Positions 50,796 to 60,385 are shown, counted from the first letter of the stretch. The stretch is DNA of 64,000 nt from Pedobacter arcticus A12 (GCF_000302595.1 NZ_JH947126.1:401223-465222), one strand, 5' to 3'. Numbers and translations are program-made. The notes: generated from the letters alone by a model not told the origin.

Positions 50796-51863
50796 TTATT
50801 TTCGAATCATAATAGTGAAAAAACTTTTATTCAATTCTCCATCTAAATCTAAATCGCATATAATTACGCCAGATAATTTGTTGTTTTTTTCTCGTATATA
50901 CAGTTCAGATGTGATAGACTTTTCTCTTAGGTCTCCTTTTTTTCTTAAAACTGGTTTCTGGATATATCTTTTCTCAGAGAAATTAAGCTCGCTTAAGACA
51001 TTTTTAATAGATTCTCTAAATTCAATTGGGCATTCTATTTCCACAGATACACAATTACTTTCGATACCGTCTTCCAAGATGAACCTCTTTTTGAGAAATT
51101 TTTCTCCAACATCAATAATATTATTAGAAATGAATTCAATTTTGCAATTCGAACATTGACCAGACGCCACAAGAAGGTTTTGGTCTAAATACAGGTTTTC
51201 ATTATCAAGAATCAGTTTTAAGATTTCTAGATTAGGTATTCCTATCATCAAATTGTATTTTCTAATATTTTCTATCAGATTGCCATTAAAACTATTTAAA
51301 CCATCTTTTAGACTGCTTTTTAATTCTTTAGCTTTTAAGGGCTCATTGTTTATTAAATATGCTAAATATAGAATGCTGGCTGAAAAAGATAATTTGGAGT
51401 TTTTTTCATAATTGAATTTAAAAGCTTCGAGTGCCAATTTTTTTTCATTAATAGCTAAATAATTCCAGCCTAAAAGTTCTGTTGTAAATATTGCCTTATT
51501 ATATTTTTTAATTACCTCTTTACAAATTTTTATAGACTCAACATAGTTCTTGTTATCATTTAGCTCTATCGCCTTGTTAAAATCTTCAGATAAGTATTCA
51601 GATTTATTTGTAGAACTGTAACTTTCAGAATAATAGACATCAGGTTCTATATAACCTGCTTCTCCAGTCCAGGGATTGATGTTGGGCTTTGTAGAGTAAT
51701 TATCTCTATTAGTTTGGTTATTATTCGTCTTGTAATAACCCCTGACATATATTCCATCTGCTCTAATATGTCCCTTAACATAATGATAATTTGGATTTAC
51801 TTGACCAACACAATCAAAGCATACAATAAGTAAAATAATTAAATATATAATTTTGTCCTTCAT
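50796..51863 (-). CDS. secreted protein with a TPR-like region (355 aa)
   Basis: A signal peptide (MKDKIIYLIILLIVCFDCVG) is followed by a polar segment with VKGHIRADGIYVRGYYK, NPWTGEAGYIEP and many Asn/Ser. A helical TPR-like part follows (KAIELNDNKNYVESIKICKE, FTTELLGWNYLAINEKKLAL), then a C-terminal domain with two cysteines (GQCSNCKIE). The function is unknown. Its AT content and Asn/Lys-rich composition are stronger than those of neighbouring chromosomal genes. It is the first unit of the cassette-like array. Confidence 0.7.
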   Translation of the reverse strand: MKDKIIYLIILLIVCFDCVGQVNPNYHYVKGHIRADGIYVRGYYKTNNNQTNRDNYSTKPNINPWTGEAGYIEPDVYYSESYSSTNKSEYLSEDFNKAIELNDNKNYVESIKICKEVIKKYNKAIFTTELLGWNYLAINEKKLALEAFKFNYEKNSKLSFSASILYLAYLINNEPLKAKELKSSLKDGLNSFNGNLIENIRKYNLMIGIPNLEILKLILDNENLYLDQNLLVASGQCSNCKIEFISNNIIDVGEKFLKKRFILEDGIESNCVSVEIECPIEFRESIKNVLSELNFSEKRYIQKPVLRKKGDLREKSITSELYIREKNNKLSGVIICDLDLDGELNKSFFTIMIRK

Positions 51864-51890
51864 TAGAGTTGTTTTAAGCTTACCGCTAAC

Positions 51891-52186
51891 TTACATATAT
51901 GTGCAGCTCAGTCAGACATATACAACACACCCTTGTTGTATACAACCAATCCACCATCCACCTATATCTTTTTAAATGTATAAAATTTATCGCTCAAATC
52001 ATCTTAAATTTTACGTTTTATAAATTTTTGTTCTTTTAAAGATTCATAGTTACATAAAAACGCCTATTACTTAAACAGGCGCACATTGCCATGTTTTATT
52101 TCTTTAAACGTAAAAAAACTGTAACAAAAATTTTGATAATTCGTAACAAACTGTTTATCTTGTGTTTACCTAATAACCTAAAACCT
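51891..52186. other. promoter region of the 73-aa gene; otherwise gene-free
   Basis: Contains a possible palindrome, GTATACAACAC-type (near 51921-51950), and an AACGCC...GGCGCA hairpin near 52059-52083. No gene is visible. Confidence 0.4.
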
Positions 52187-52408
52187 ATGAGTCGTAAATA
52201 TAAAAGGATAGCAGTATATCCTGCCGATCTTAAACGCTGGTCTGGAAAATCAGATAGTGCCGTTTACAAAGACTATGGCAAGTATCAAGAAACGTTGGGC
52301 TTAAATAAAAACAGTGCTTTAACCATTTATCATTTTAGAGACCTTCTTAAGCTCACCCTAGAGGATATTGTGGATGGATTTTGTTTGGGTGATGATAAAC
52401 AGGATTGA
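52187..52408 (+). CDS. hypothetical protein (73 aa)
   Basis: The frame is open from 52091, but the ATG at 52187 (MSRKYKRIAVYPADLKRWSG) fits better, with a basic N-terminus and a soluble helical body (LTIYHFRDLLKLTLEDIVDGF). No family is recognised. It stands alone. Confidence 0.55.
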   Translation: MSRKYKRIAVYPADLKRWSGKSDSAVYKDYGKYQETLGLNKNSALTIYHFRDLLKLTLEDIVDGFCLGDDKQD

Positions 52409-52882
52409 TCGTATCTCAATTTAAAAGCACCTCTTTTTTCGAAATTTACCAAATACTCTTTTTGGTATTGCATGCCAAAGCTTTTGTAGCTTAAACAAAA
52501 CGGCTTGTTAAGCAAACACGTCCCATTGTATCCTATACATTATTCCATGTTAAAAAAGCAAGTGTTTTTGTTTGCGCTTCAATAAGCTTTGTAAAAAAAA
52601 CATCAAGCTTTGTAGCCTCAACAAAAGGTATTGTAAACAAAACAATACCCTTTGTTTGTTAAACAAAGGGCTGTATATGTTTTTAACGTTCCATTTTAAA
52701 GCATTTAGCTATCAAATCTCCTATAATTTATCGTTTAGGGTGGACTATATCATTTTACAATCAATTTTATTCATTTCAACTCAATTATGGTTAATCTGCT
52801 CCTTGGGTATTGGTTTGGTTTAGCACATACCTAATTTAGGGTTAAGATTTGGGGAATAAACCTCAATGTTATCACCATTTAT
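52409..52882. other. gene-free interval with degenerate CTTTGT/AACAAA repeats
   Basis: Between about 52480 and 52680 the motifs AGCTTTTGTAGC, AAGCTTTGTA, AACAAAA and TTGTTTAAC alternate on both strands, with hairpins such as GTATTGT...ACAATAC (near 52629-52652). An 83-aa frame here is Leu/Cys/Asn-rich and repetitive and is not called a gene. Confidence 0.45.
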
Positions 52883-53503
52883 ATGAAAAATCAGAAATTG
52901 ATTTTAGACTATGGGCGCTTATCTGATGCCAACTTAAACTTAAAGGCCATAAGTATTGTTAATGGACTAACGGGCAATCCGAATTTTCCAACTACCACAC
53001 CATCCCTAGCCAACTTTACCTTATTGCAAGTTGCGTACGCCAGTGCCTTAAATGATTCTTTATCTGGCAATAGACAGTACATAGCTTCAAAAAATAAGAT
53101 TAGAGAAGATTTATTGGCGGGCATGCGTCAATTAGCAATGGATATTGATGCGCAGGGTAATGGCGACAAAGCCATGCTGTTGAGCAGTGGCTTTGATTTG
53201 GCGAGCACAAACGAGGCTTCGTCAAGTATTGGTATTCCTAATGATTTCAAAATTTTGGATGGCCTTAATTCTGGCGAATTAAAATTTAGCTGTAAAAGGG
53301 TGATGAACGCAGTCTCTTACTTGGTAGAATATACAGATGAAGTACCTGCAGAAACAACGCAATGGAAATTTGTGCCTACCAGTACCAGAGAATATACCCT
53401 AAAGGGTTTACGTAGCGGTTTAAGAATTTACGGACGTATGAAAGCGGTAGGTAGAAAAGGGCAAACAGCTAATTCTGATGTTTTATCGCGACTGGTACAA
53501 TAG
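52883..53503 (+). CDS. hypothetical protein with a fibronectin-III-like C-terminal part (206 aa)
   Basis: The first 130 residues are helical and polar (MRQLAMDIDAQGNGDKAMLL). The last 80 contain an FN3-like beta pattern (ELKFSCKRVMNAVSYLVEYT, WKFVPTSTREYTLKGLRSGL, RIYGRMKAVGRKGQ). There is no signal peptide. Such proteins occur singly in many Bacteroidota; no role is known. Confidence 0.65.
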   Translation: MKNQKLILDYGRLSDANLNLKAISIVNGLTGNPNFPTTTPSLANFTLLQVAYASALNDSLSGNRQYIASKNKIREDLLAGMRQLAMDIDAQGNGDKAMLLSSGFDLASTNEASSSIGIPNDFKILDGLNSGELKFSCKRVMNAVSYLVEYTDEVPAETTQWKFVPTSTREYTLKGLRSGLRIYGRMKAVGRKGQTANSDVLSRLVQ

Positions 53504-53621
53504 CGCTTAAATGGGTAAGGCTCTCTTTTATTTATTGCAGGTTTTGTTAAAAATTAATGGTTAAGGATGAGGTCGCTAAACTTCATCCTTTTTTCTTTTC
53601 TTCATCTGGTTTATTGTTCCA

Positions 53622-54235
53622 CCGCTGGTGCGAGCTTGCAGCTCGTACCTTTTCTATATACCTCTTTCATTTCAAACATAATCTATTTCTAAAACTCTAA
53701 CACCGCTGGTGCGAGCTTGCAGCTGGTCCTTTTTTTTTCCATAAAACATCATTGGAACGAGCTACAAGCTCGCACTAGCGTGGTTATCAGAGTCGTTATG
53801 TCCTGCTGGGCGGAGTCGAAGCATAAAGCCCAACGCTCCCCTTCGACTCCGCTCAGGGTGACACCCCCTTGTATTGGTGACAAATTTGAGCCTTAACATC
53901 GTTTCATATTGATTTATATGAAATACTTGCTTCCAAGCTAGCAGGTATTAATCAGTGCTGGTGTGAACTTCTAGCTGGTTCTTTTTTTATTCCGTAAAAC
54001 ATCATTGGAACGAGCTACAAGCTCAAACCAGCGTGGGCTGCAAGCTCGTTCCAGCTTAGTGCTAGTGTGAGCTTGAAGCTGGTTCTTTTTTTTATTACCA
54101 TAAAACATCATTGGAACGAGCTGCAAGCTCGCACCAGCGTGGTTTTAATCAGTGCTAGTGCGAGCTTGCAGCTCGTTCTTTTTTTTATTCCATAAACATC
54201 ATTGGAACGAGCTACAAGCTCGAACCAGCGTGAGG
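53622..54235. repeat. cluster of REP doublets
   Basis: At least four doublets (near 53703-53783, 53954-54038, 54056-54144, 54149-54235) and one single element (53622-53648). They share GCTGGTGCGAGCTTGCAGCTCGTTC-type arms, an AT-rich middle with CATAAAACATCATTGGAACG, and inverted arms ending CACCAGCGTGG. A different repeat pair around GGAGTCGAAG / CTTCGACTCC (53815-53860) is embedded. This is the same family as the elements flanking the RAYT relic, but with a shorter middle. Confidence 0.8.
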
Positions 54236-54271
54236 ACTGTGGCTACCCGTTGCCCGAAATGACGAACGTTA

Positions 54272-56053
54272 CTAAACATGATGATCTTCTTTCCCGCCTT
54301 CCGCATAAATCTTTTCGATTAAATCTGCGTTCTTACTTAAAATAACTTTACGCTTCAAACTTAACTTAGGTGTCATTTCACCTCCATCAATCGTAAACTC
54401 ATTGGGTAAAACTGCAAACTTTTTGATTTTTTCCCAATTTCCGAAATTGGCGTTTAGTTTTTCAATCTCTAACCAAATCTTATCTAAAACCTTCTCATTT
54501 TTGATCAGCTCAGCTGGTTTCGTTTCGCTAACTCCATTTCTAGAAGCCCATTCCAATAGCTTTTCAAAATTAGGTACAATCAGCGCCGAAGGGAATTTTC
54601 TATTTTCGCCAACCACCATTACCTGCTCTATGTATACCGATTCTTTCAGTTTGTTTTCTAACACTTGTGGCGAAACGTATTTTCCACCTGCAGTTTTAAA
54701 CACTTCTTTTTTTCTATCGGTAATTGCTAAGAAACCATCTTTTAAATTTCCAATATCACCAGTATGGAACCAACCGTCTGTAATTGCTTCGTCAGTAGCA
54801 TCTTGCCTTTTATAATAGCCTTTCATTAAATTTGGTCCCTTGGTTAAAATTTCACCATCCTCGGCAATCTTGACTTCTACGTTTTCTAAAACCTTACCAA
54901 CCGTACCAAACCTTGTTTGCCCCGGGAAGGGCCCGTTTACTGCAATTACCGGTGAAGTCTCCGTTAAACCGTAACCTTCTAACACTTTTATTCCAGCGCC
55001 CCAAAAAACCCTTGCTAAACGTTCTTGCAAAGCAGCACCGCCAGAAACAATAGCAATAATCTCTCCGCCCAAAGCCGCTTGCCATTTACTAAAAATAAGT
55101 TTCCTGGCTATTTTTAGTTGTAGCTCATAAAAAAATCCGTTTTTACCGTCTAGTTCATATTTATGTCCTAAAGCCAGAGCCCAGAAGAAAAGGCTCTTTT
55201 TAACACCAGTTAAAGCATGGCCTTTTGCTACAATTTTATCGTAAACTTTTTCTAACAGCCTTGGAACAGTTGTAAAACAATGTGGCTTAACCTCTGCAAG
55301 GTTGTCTACAATGGTTTCCATACTCTCGGCGTAATAAACAGAAATCCCTAAATAACAATACATGTAAACCACCATCCTTTCAAAAATATGCGAAAGTGGC
55401 AAAAAGCTTAGCGCTCTACGTATTTCTTTGGGATACATTGGCGCAGAAAACAACACGTTGCTCATGAGGTTTTCATGCGTTAACATTACACCTTTTGGTG
55501 TTCCTGTTGTGCCAGAGGTATAAATTAAAGTGAGTAAATCATCAGCCTTGATGGCAGCTTTATGCGGTTCTAGGTCGATGGACGAATTTTGCTTTCCAAG
55601 CTCTTGCACTTCTTTCCAATAACTAGTTCCGTCAACCTTGTCAAAAGTATAAATGGTAAGCTCAAGATTTAGTTCTTGTTTAATCTTATCAATCTTTTTA
55701 AAAAGTATTTCATCAGAAACAAAAATCAATTTTACGGCTGCATCTTGTAGAATAAAATTAATATCATTTTCTGCTAATGTGGGATACATTGGCACTTGTG
55801 CTGCACCAATCTGCATAATTCCAAAATCGCAAAAGTTCCACTCGGGGCGATTGGGAGACATGATAGCGACTTTATCATCTTTTTTAATACCTAGCTTCAA
55901 CAAGCCTCTACTTACATCGTTGGCAAAATTGATCAAATCATCAATACTATATTTCTCCCAACTACCTTTAACTTTTGTTGCTAAAATATCCTGACTATTA
56001 TATTTTTCTTTGTTGAGCTTCAACAAGTCAAAAATTCTACTTATAGCTTCCAT
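54272..56053 (-). CDS. AMP-dependent long-chain acyl-CoA synthetase (593 aa)
   Basis: Activates fatty acids to acyl-CoA through acyl-AMP. The phosphate-binding loop LTLIYTSGTTGTPKGVMLTHENL lies near residue 175, LEGYGLTETSPV near 350, GWFHTGDIG near 430, and the TDRKKEVFKTAGGKYVSP hinge near 455. The C-terminal Lys region (GGEMTPKLSLKRK) is complete. The length is normal for the FadD-like/FAA group. It is a single gene flanked by REP elements. Confidence 0.93.
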   Translation of the reverse strand: MEAISRIFDLLKLNKEKYNSQDILATKVKGSWEKYSIDDLINFANDVSRGLLKLGIKKDDKVAIMSPNRPEWNFCDFGIMQIGAAQVPMYPTLAENDINFILQDAAVKLIFVSDEILFKKIDKIKQELNLELTIYTFDKVDGTSYWKEVQELGKQNSSIDLEPHKAAIKADDLLTLIYTSGTTGTPKGVMLTHENLMSNVLFSAPMYPKEIRRALSFLPLSHIFERMVVYMYCYLGISVYYAESMETIVDNLAEVKPHCFTTVPRLLEKVYDKIVAKGHALTGVKKSLFFWALALGHKYELDGKNGFFYELQLKIARKLIFSKWQAALGGEIIAIVSGGAALQERLARVFWGAGIKVLEGYGLTETSPVIAVNGPFPGQTRFGTVGKVLENVEVKIAEDGEILTKGPNLMKGYYKRQDATDEAITDGWFHTGDIGNLKDGFLAITDRKKEVFKTAGGKYVSPQVLENKLKESVYIEQVMVVGENRKFPSALIVPNFEKLLEWASRNGVSETKPAELIKNEKVLDKIWLEIEKLNANFGNWEKIKKFAVLPNEFTIDGGEMTPKLSLKRKVILSKNADLIEKIYAEGGKEDHHV

Positions 56054-56342
56054 AATTACTAAGATTAAAAGATAAATTGGTTTATATAAGGCCTAATAAA
56101 AACATAAAACGCCCTTAATCAAAAATAAAAAATTAAAGCACAAAACCTAAGAAATCTCTCATTTATAGTTTTTAGGTATTGAAATTATTACTAGACTGCC
56201 GTTTGCCATTTTAACAGTCTGGAGATTCAAAAACTAATTAAATAAAAATCAGCACTTTATAAATAAAACAAGCGTTAAAGTAATTCAAATACCGCTTGGC
56301 ATCTCTTTTGTGCCTGAGCGAATTAAATTGATTTAACATAAA
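56054..56342. other. gene-free divergent promoter region
   Basis: AT-rich spacer between the acyl-CoA synthetase (-) and the outer-membrane protein (+). No hairpin terminator or ORF is visible. Confidence 0.45.
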
Positions 56343-56843
56343 ATGAGAAAGAATTTATTAAAACTGGTGGCTGTATTGGCATTTACGTTTGGGTTAACTG
56401 CCAATGTAGCTGCGCAATCCAACTACAACTCTGCAATTGGCTTAAGAGTAGGAGGTTATGAAAACGGAATTTCGTTGAAACATTTCATCAGTTCGGATAC
56501 TGCTTTAGAAGGTATTTTAGGATTTAGGCGAGGTGGATTTGTTTTCACAGGTTTATATGAAAAACAGGCGATTGCGTTTGCAGAGCCATCATTAAATTGG
56601 TTTTATGGTGCTGGTGCACATATTGGTGGAATAAGTGGCGACCGTTACTATGAAGCCTACGGAAAAGACAGGTATTACGGCGATAGCGGTATTTTACTAG
56701 GTGCTGATGGTATTTTGGGATTGGAATGGCAGGTACCAGATATTCCAATAGCTGCTTCTTTAGATTTACACCCAAGGTTAGAACTGGCAAAAGGTCCGTT
56801 TTTAGATATGGAGGTAGCGCTTACCATTAGGTACACTTTTTAA
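56343..56843 (+). CDS. small outer-membrane beta-barrel protein (166 aa)
   Basis: A signal peptide (MRKNLLKLVAVLAFTFGLTANVAA, cut before QSN) is followed by alternating amphipathic strands rich in Gly and aromatic residues, ending VALTIRYTF. The terminal Phe is the outer-membrane insertion signal. Size and pattern fit an 8-strand barrel of unknown function. A terminator follows. Confidence 0.8.
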   Translation: MRKNLLKLVAVLAFTFGLTANVAAQSNYNSAIGLRVGGYENGISLKHFISSDTALEGILGFRRGGFVFTGLYEKQAIAFAEPSLNWFYGAGAHIGGISGDRYYEAYGKDRYYGDSGILLGADGILGLEWQVPDIPIAASLDLHPRLELAKGPFLDMEVALTIRYTF

Positions 56844-56873
56844 TATCAAAAAACAGATTTAAGTTTAAATTTA

Positions 56874-56907
56874 AAAGCCTTAGGAGATTTTAAAATCCTA
56901 AGGCTTT
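56874..56907. terminator. terminator between convergent genes
   Basis: The 12-bp stem AAAGCCTTAGGA with its complement, a 10-nt loop and a T-rich 3' flank. It serves the outer-membrane gene (+), and possibly the M61 peptidase gene (-). Confidence 0.8.
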
Positions 56908-56913
56908 CTTTCT

Positions 56914-58707
56914 TTACAAGCTCAGCCACTTTTCTAAAACAGCTTTCTGCTTTTCTGTAGGGCTTTCTAACTGTTGCATGCGGACCTTTTTAGAAGGACT
57001 AGTTTTTATTTTTACTTTGATGTTCTTCATAATCCCATCGCGGTTGATTAAAAAATCCAACTCATCACCTACCGCTACATTTTCTACATAAGTTAAGGCA
57101 TTGCTTACCCTTTGGCCGTTTATAGAAATAATCTCATCTTTTACATTTAAACCTGCATTCCAAGCAGCAGTATTTCTACTTACGGTAGCAATTTCACTAC
57201 TATTGGTTTTTGATACGCTAATGCCCAAATATGGTTTGGTTTGATCTGTTGCTTGCTCAACCAATTTAAAACCTGCATAATTAAGGTATTTATTAAAGTC
57301 CAAACTTTTTGTACCGTTGATATAATCTGCATAAAACTGATCAAGATTCTGTTTGGTGAATTTTTCCAGAACAGCTTTAAATTCGGCATCGGTATAACCC
57401 CTACCCTTTTTCTTATAATATTCGTTGTAAGCATAACGCATAGCATCATCTAAAGACTGTTTTGCACCCGAAGCCTCTATAATCTGTAAATCCAACAAAC
57501 AGGCTACCAAAGAACCTTTCATATAATAGGAAATGGTGGTATTGTTGCTGTTTTCGTTTGGTCGGTAATACTTTATCCAAGCATCAAAACTGCCTTCGCT
57601 AAGGGTTTGTGATTTGTTTCCTACCTTGTTATCAACGGCATTAAGTTCATCCTCAATCACGCTGAGCCACTGATTTGGCGTATATGCACCAATGCGCTGT
57701 ACTATTATATTATCATAGTAAGCGGTAAAACCTTCGCCAATCCAAAGGTTGGTGGTGTAGTTTTCATTATCGTAATCAAAAGGTCCTAAAGCTACTGGGC
57801 GCAAACGTTTGATATTCCACAAGTGAAAATACTCATGAGCTACCAAACCTAAAAAGCCCTGGTAAGTTTTTGGATTGGTGTATCCATCGCGAGAAGCGCC
57901 TAATACGGTAGAGTTTAAATGCTCTAAACCACCACCGCCCGACAGGTAGTTATGCACAATAAAGACATAATATTTATTTGGATTTTCGCCGAATACAGCA
58001 GTTTCACGTTCTACAATTTTAGCCATATCTATCTTCAGCTTTTCCTTGTCGTAATTACCGCCGCCTACCATAGCAACTTCATGTCGCACACCCGATGCCA
58101 TAAATTCAAAAACATCCTGATTACCAACTTCTATTGGTGAATCAAAAAGCCAATCGAAGTTTTTGGCATAATAGGTAAATTTTTTACCCGCAACTGGTTC
58201 TAAACCTGTGGAAACTTTTTTCCAGTTTTTATGAGGAATAACAGTAACAGTTGATGGCTGATTTAAACTTCCTTCTGGGTACATAAAAACACCCGTGGAA
58301 GATAAAAACGCATGTGATTCGTCTACAAAACTGGTACGCACAGAAACCTCAAAACTGTAAACTCGGTATTTAACTGTAATGGATTTTTTACCTTTGGTAT
58401 TGATTTTCCAGGCGTTTTTCCTTACTTTTTCTGTAGCAAGTCTTTCATTATTCGCACTTGCTGTAAAATCTTCTACATTTTTTGAAAACTCCCTTACCAA
58501 GTACGATCCCGGTGCCCATACTGGCATTTTCAAAATAATGTCGTCTTTTTTAATGTTGTTGATGGTCATTTCAACATCAACATAATGGGCCTGAGGCTCG
58601 GTAAAAGACACTTCGAATGCAATATCACTGTTGTTTTGCGCCTGACTGTTTATGCTCATAAATATTACTGGAATAATAAAAAATAAAGGTGATAATCGTT
58701 TAAACAT
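56914..58707 (-). CDS. M61-family peptidase with PDZ domain (597 aa)
   Basis: A signal peptide (to about residue 23) is followed by a beta-rich N-terminal domain. The zinc-peptidase core has VAHEYFHLWNIKRLRP near residue 290 and WIGEGFTAYYDN about 30 residues later (third ligand Glu). A C-terminal PDZ domain follows (PYLGISVSKTNSSEIATVS, INGQRVSNALTYVE). M61 enzymes are glycyl-type aminopeptidases; this one is exported. Confidence 0.9.
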   Translation of the reverse strand: MFKRLSPLFFIIPVIFMSINSQAQNNSDIAFEVSFTEPQAHYVDVEMTINNIKKDDIILKMPVWAPGSYLVREFSKNVEDFTASANNERLATEKVRKNAWKINTKGKKSITVKYRVYSFEVSVRTSFVDESHAFLSSTGVFMYPEGSLNQPSTVTVIPHKNWKKVSTGLEPVAGKKFTYYAKNFDWLFDSPIEVGNQDVFEFMASGVRHEVAMVGGGNYDKEKLKIDMAKIVERETAVFGENPNKYYVFIVHNYLSGGGGLEHLNSTVLGASRDGYTNPKTYQGFLGLVAHEYFHLWNIKRLRPVALGPFDYDNENYTTNLWIGEGFTAYYDNIIVQRIGAYTPNQWLSVIEDELNAVDNKVGNKSQTLSEGSFDAWIKYYRPNENSNNTTISYYMKGSLVACLLDLQIIEASGAKQSLDDAMRYAYNEYYKKKGRGYTDAEFKAVLEKFTKQNLDQFYADYINGTKSLDFNKYLNYAGFKLVEQATDQTKPYLGISVSKTNSSEIATVSRNTAAWNAGLNVKDEIISINGQRVSNALTYVENVAVGDELDFLINRDGIMKNIKVKIKTSPSKKVRMQQLESPTEKQKAVLEKWLSL

Positions 58708-58774
58708 ACTTCTATAAGCTAGGTTAGTGTTTTTAAAAAATCCAATTTAGTTAAATAATCACAAAAGTGTAATA

Positions 58775-58818
58775 TAGTTGATACTACCAACTAAACATGC
58801 AACAAATAATTATTTTTG
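58775..58818 (+). promoter_or_regulatory. MarR-type operator and -7 box
   Basis: The inverted repeat TAGTTG-ATACTAC-CAACTA (58775-58793) is a likely MarR binding site. TATTTTTG (58811-58818) is a TAnnTTTG -7 box ending 4 bp before the marR-type ATG at 58823. Repressor binding at the palindrome would cover the upstream part of the promoter. The transcript would be nearly leaderless. Confidence 0.6.
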
Positions 58819-58822
58819 AAAG

Positions 58823-59302
58823 ATGCTAACCACTGATAAAACCAATCAGCCTATCATACATCATTTAATGGTGATTACAAAAAAGTACTTAAGTACCTTT
58901 GCGGACTTTACACATCATATTCCTCTAGAGAGGTATCATTACGCTCTTTTGTATATTTACGATCATAAAGAAAGTCTAACCCAGAAAGATTTAGCGGAAT
59001 ACTTCCACGTTGATAAATCTTTTATGGTAACGATGATTGATTACCTATCAAACAATGGTTTTGTTTACAGAGAAACTAGTATGGAGGATAGGAGAAAGCA
59101 TTTAATTAAACTCACAGAAAAGGCGCATCAATATATCCCAATGATTAACCAAGCCATTGAAAAAACAAATAATTTAGCTTTGAACGGCATTAGCGACGCA
59201 AACAAAGCGCTATTTTTCGAGGTTATCCAACAGTTGGAAATTAATTTAAATATTGATAATGTACACCAAATCACTGTCAACTACATCAAATCAAAAATAT
59301 AA
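58823..59302 (+). CDS. MarR-family transcriptional regulator (159 aa)
   Basis: The winged helix is evident (SLTQKDLAEYFHVDKSFMVTMIDYL, then the wing GFVYRETSMEDRRKHLIKLT) between dimerisation helices. It is the first gene of the efflux operon, 3 bp before the adaptor gene, so it is most likely the local repressor, released by a substrate of the pump. Confidence 0.9.
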   Translation: MLTTDKTNQPIIHHLMVITKKYLSTFADFTHHIPLERYHYALLYIYDHKESLTQKDLAEYFHVDKSFMVTMIDYLSNNGFVYRETSMEDRRKHLIKLTEKAHQYIPMINQAIEKTNNLALNGISDANKALFFEVIQQLEINLNIDNVHQITVNYIKSKI

Positions 59303-59305
59303 GCT

Positions 59306-60385
59306 ATGAAGATAAAATACATTCTGTATGCTGCTATCGCAATTTTGCTAGGTTATTTAATCTATAACCGAATCAATAAAAATAACCAAACAAACACAAA
59401 AGGTAAAGGATTTTCTAAAAATGCAAACTCCAATAAAATCGTAGTGAATGGTGTGGTAGCAACTAGTGAAGATTTTTCTGATGAGGTGAGTGTTTCTGGG
59501 AGTATTGAGGCAAATGAGCAAGTTGAGATTCGTAGTGAAATATCTGGATTGATCAAAAGTATCAACTTTAAAGAAGGTACCGCAGTAAGCAAGGGATCAT
59601 TATTGTTAAAAATTGACGATAGCGAATTACAAGCGCAATATGCACAAGCATTAACCAAACAAAAGCTAGCTAGTGAAACTGCAGACCGAGCATCTAAGCT
59701 CTTAAAGTCTGAAGCAATAAGTATCGAAGAGTTTGACAATGCCGAAGCTGAACTAAAATCTTTACAGGCGCAAACACAATTAATTAGAGCACAGTTAGCG
59801 AAAACATCTATTAGAGCGCCCTTCTCTGGAAGAATTGGGTTACGGAACGTTTCCAATGGTGCTTACGTAACACCAAGCCAAGTTATTGCAAACTTAGTAA
59901 GCATAAACCCAGTTAAAATATCGTTTTCTATCCCAGAAAAATATAGTCAGCTAGTTAACGATGGCTCAAAAATACGCTTTACCGTAGCTGGTACTTCAAA
60001 GATTTTTGATGGCGTGATCTACGCAAAAGAACCTGCAATTGATATCACTACCAGAACATTGGTGATAAAAGCTTTGGCAGAAAACAGTAACAATTACCTT
60101 ATCCCAGGAACTTTTGCAAACGTAAAAATTACGCTTAGGTCAATTAAAGATGCATTGTTAATTCCCTCTGTTGCCGTTACACCAGTATTAAACGGTAAGC
60201 AGGTTTTTGTAGTAAAAGACGGAAAAGCAACTTCAGTAAACATCGTATCAGACGTTAGAACTGCTGATAAATTACTAGTTAGCAATGGCTTAAATACTGG
60301 CGACACCGTAATTACGAGCGGTATTATGGCTTTAAAAGCAGGCACTCCGGTTGAGGTTAGGTTAGCTAACGAAACAAAGAAATAG
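59306..60385 (+). CDS. RND efflux periplasmic adaptor (359 aa)
   Basis: An N-terminal membrane anchor (YILYAAIAILLGYLIY) leads to a lipoyl-like half (VSGSIEANEQVEIRSEISGL), a coiled-coil hairpin (ALTKQKLASETADRA to AQTQLIRAQLAKTS), the second lipoyl half (IRAPFSGRIGLRNVSNGAYV), and beta-barrel and membrane-proximal domains. It joins the inner-membrane pump to the outer-membrane channel. It is 1 bp from the pump gene. Confidence 0.92.
   Translation: MKIKYILYAAIAILLGYLIYNRINKNNQTNTKGKGFSKNANSNKIVVNGVVATSEDFSDEVSVSGSIEANEQVEIRSEISGLIKSINFKEGTAVSKGSLLLKIDDSELQAQYAQALTKQKLASETADRASKLLKSEAISIEEFDNAEAELKSLQAQTQLIRAQLAKTSIRAPFSGRIGLRNVSNGAYVTPSQVIANLVSINPVKISFSIPEKYSQLVNDGSKIRFTVAGTSKIFDGVIYAKEPAIDITTRTLVIKALAENSNNYLIPGTFANVKITLRSIKDALLIPSVAVTPVLNGKQVFVVKDGKATSVNIVSDVRTADKLLVSNGLNTGDTVITSGIMALKAGTPVEVRLANETKK

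Larger units (their letters stand above)
49421..51890 (-). mobile_element. integron-like array of three single-gene cassettes (no integrase)
   Basis: Three genes, all minus strand, each followed within 0 to 16 bp by CGCTAAC or GCCTAAC. Each is preceded by GTTAGCG or GTTGGC at the edge of an imperfect palindrome (49881-50015 and 50650-50793; single cores at 49421-49427 and 51884-51890). One gene per unit, shared orientation, little or no promoter space and palindromic borders are the marks of integron cassettes. No integron integrase is in the window. Confidence 0.5.

Noticed and set aside
52572-52823. 83-aa frame
   Set aside because: Made of repeated short motifs (KLCSLNK-like) from the repeat patchwork; unlikely to be a protein.
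46075-54235. CRISPR array
   Set aside because: The recurring palindromes are irregularly spaced, inverted in pairs and without unique spacers or cas genes; they are REP doublets.
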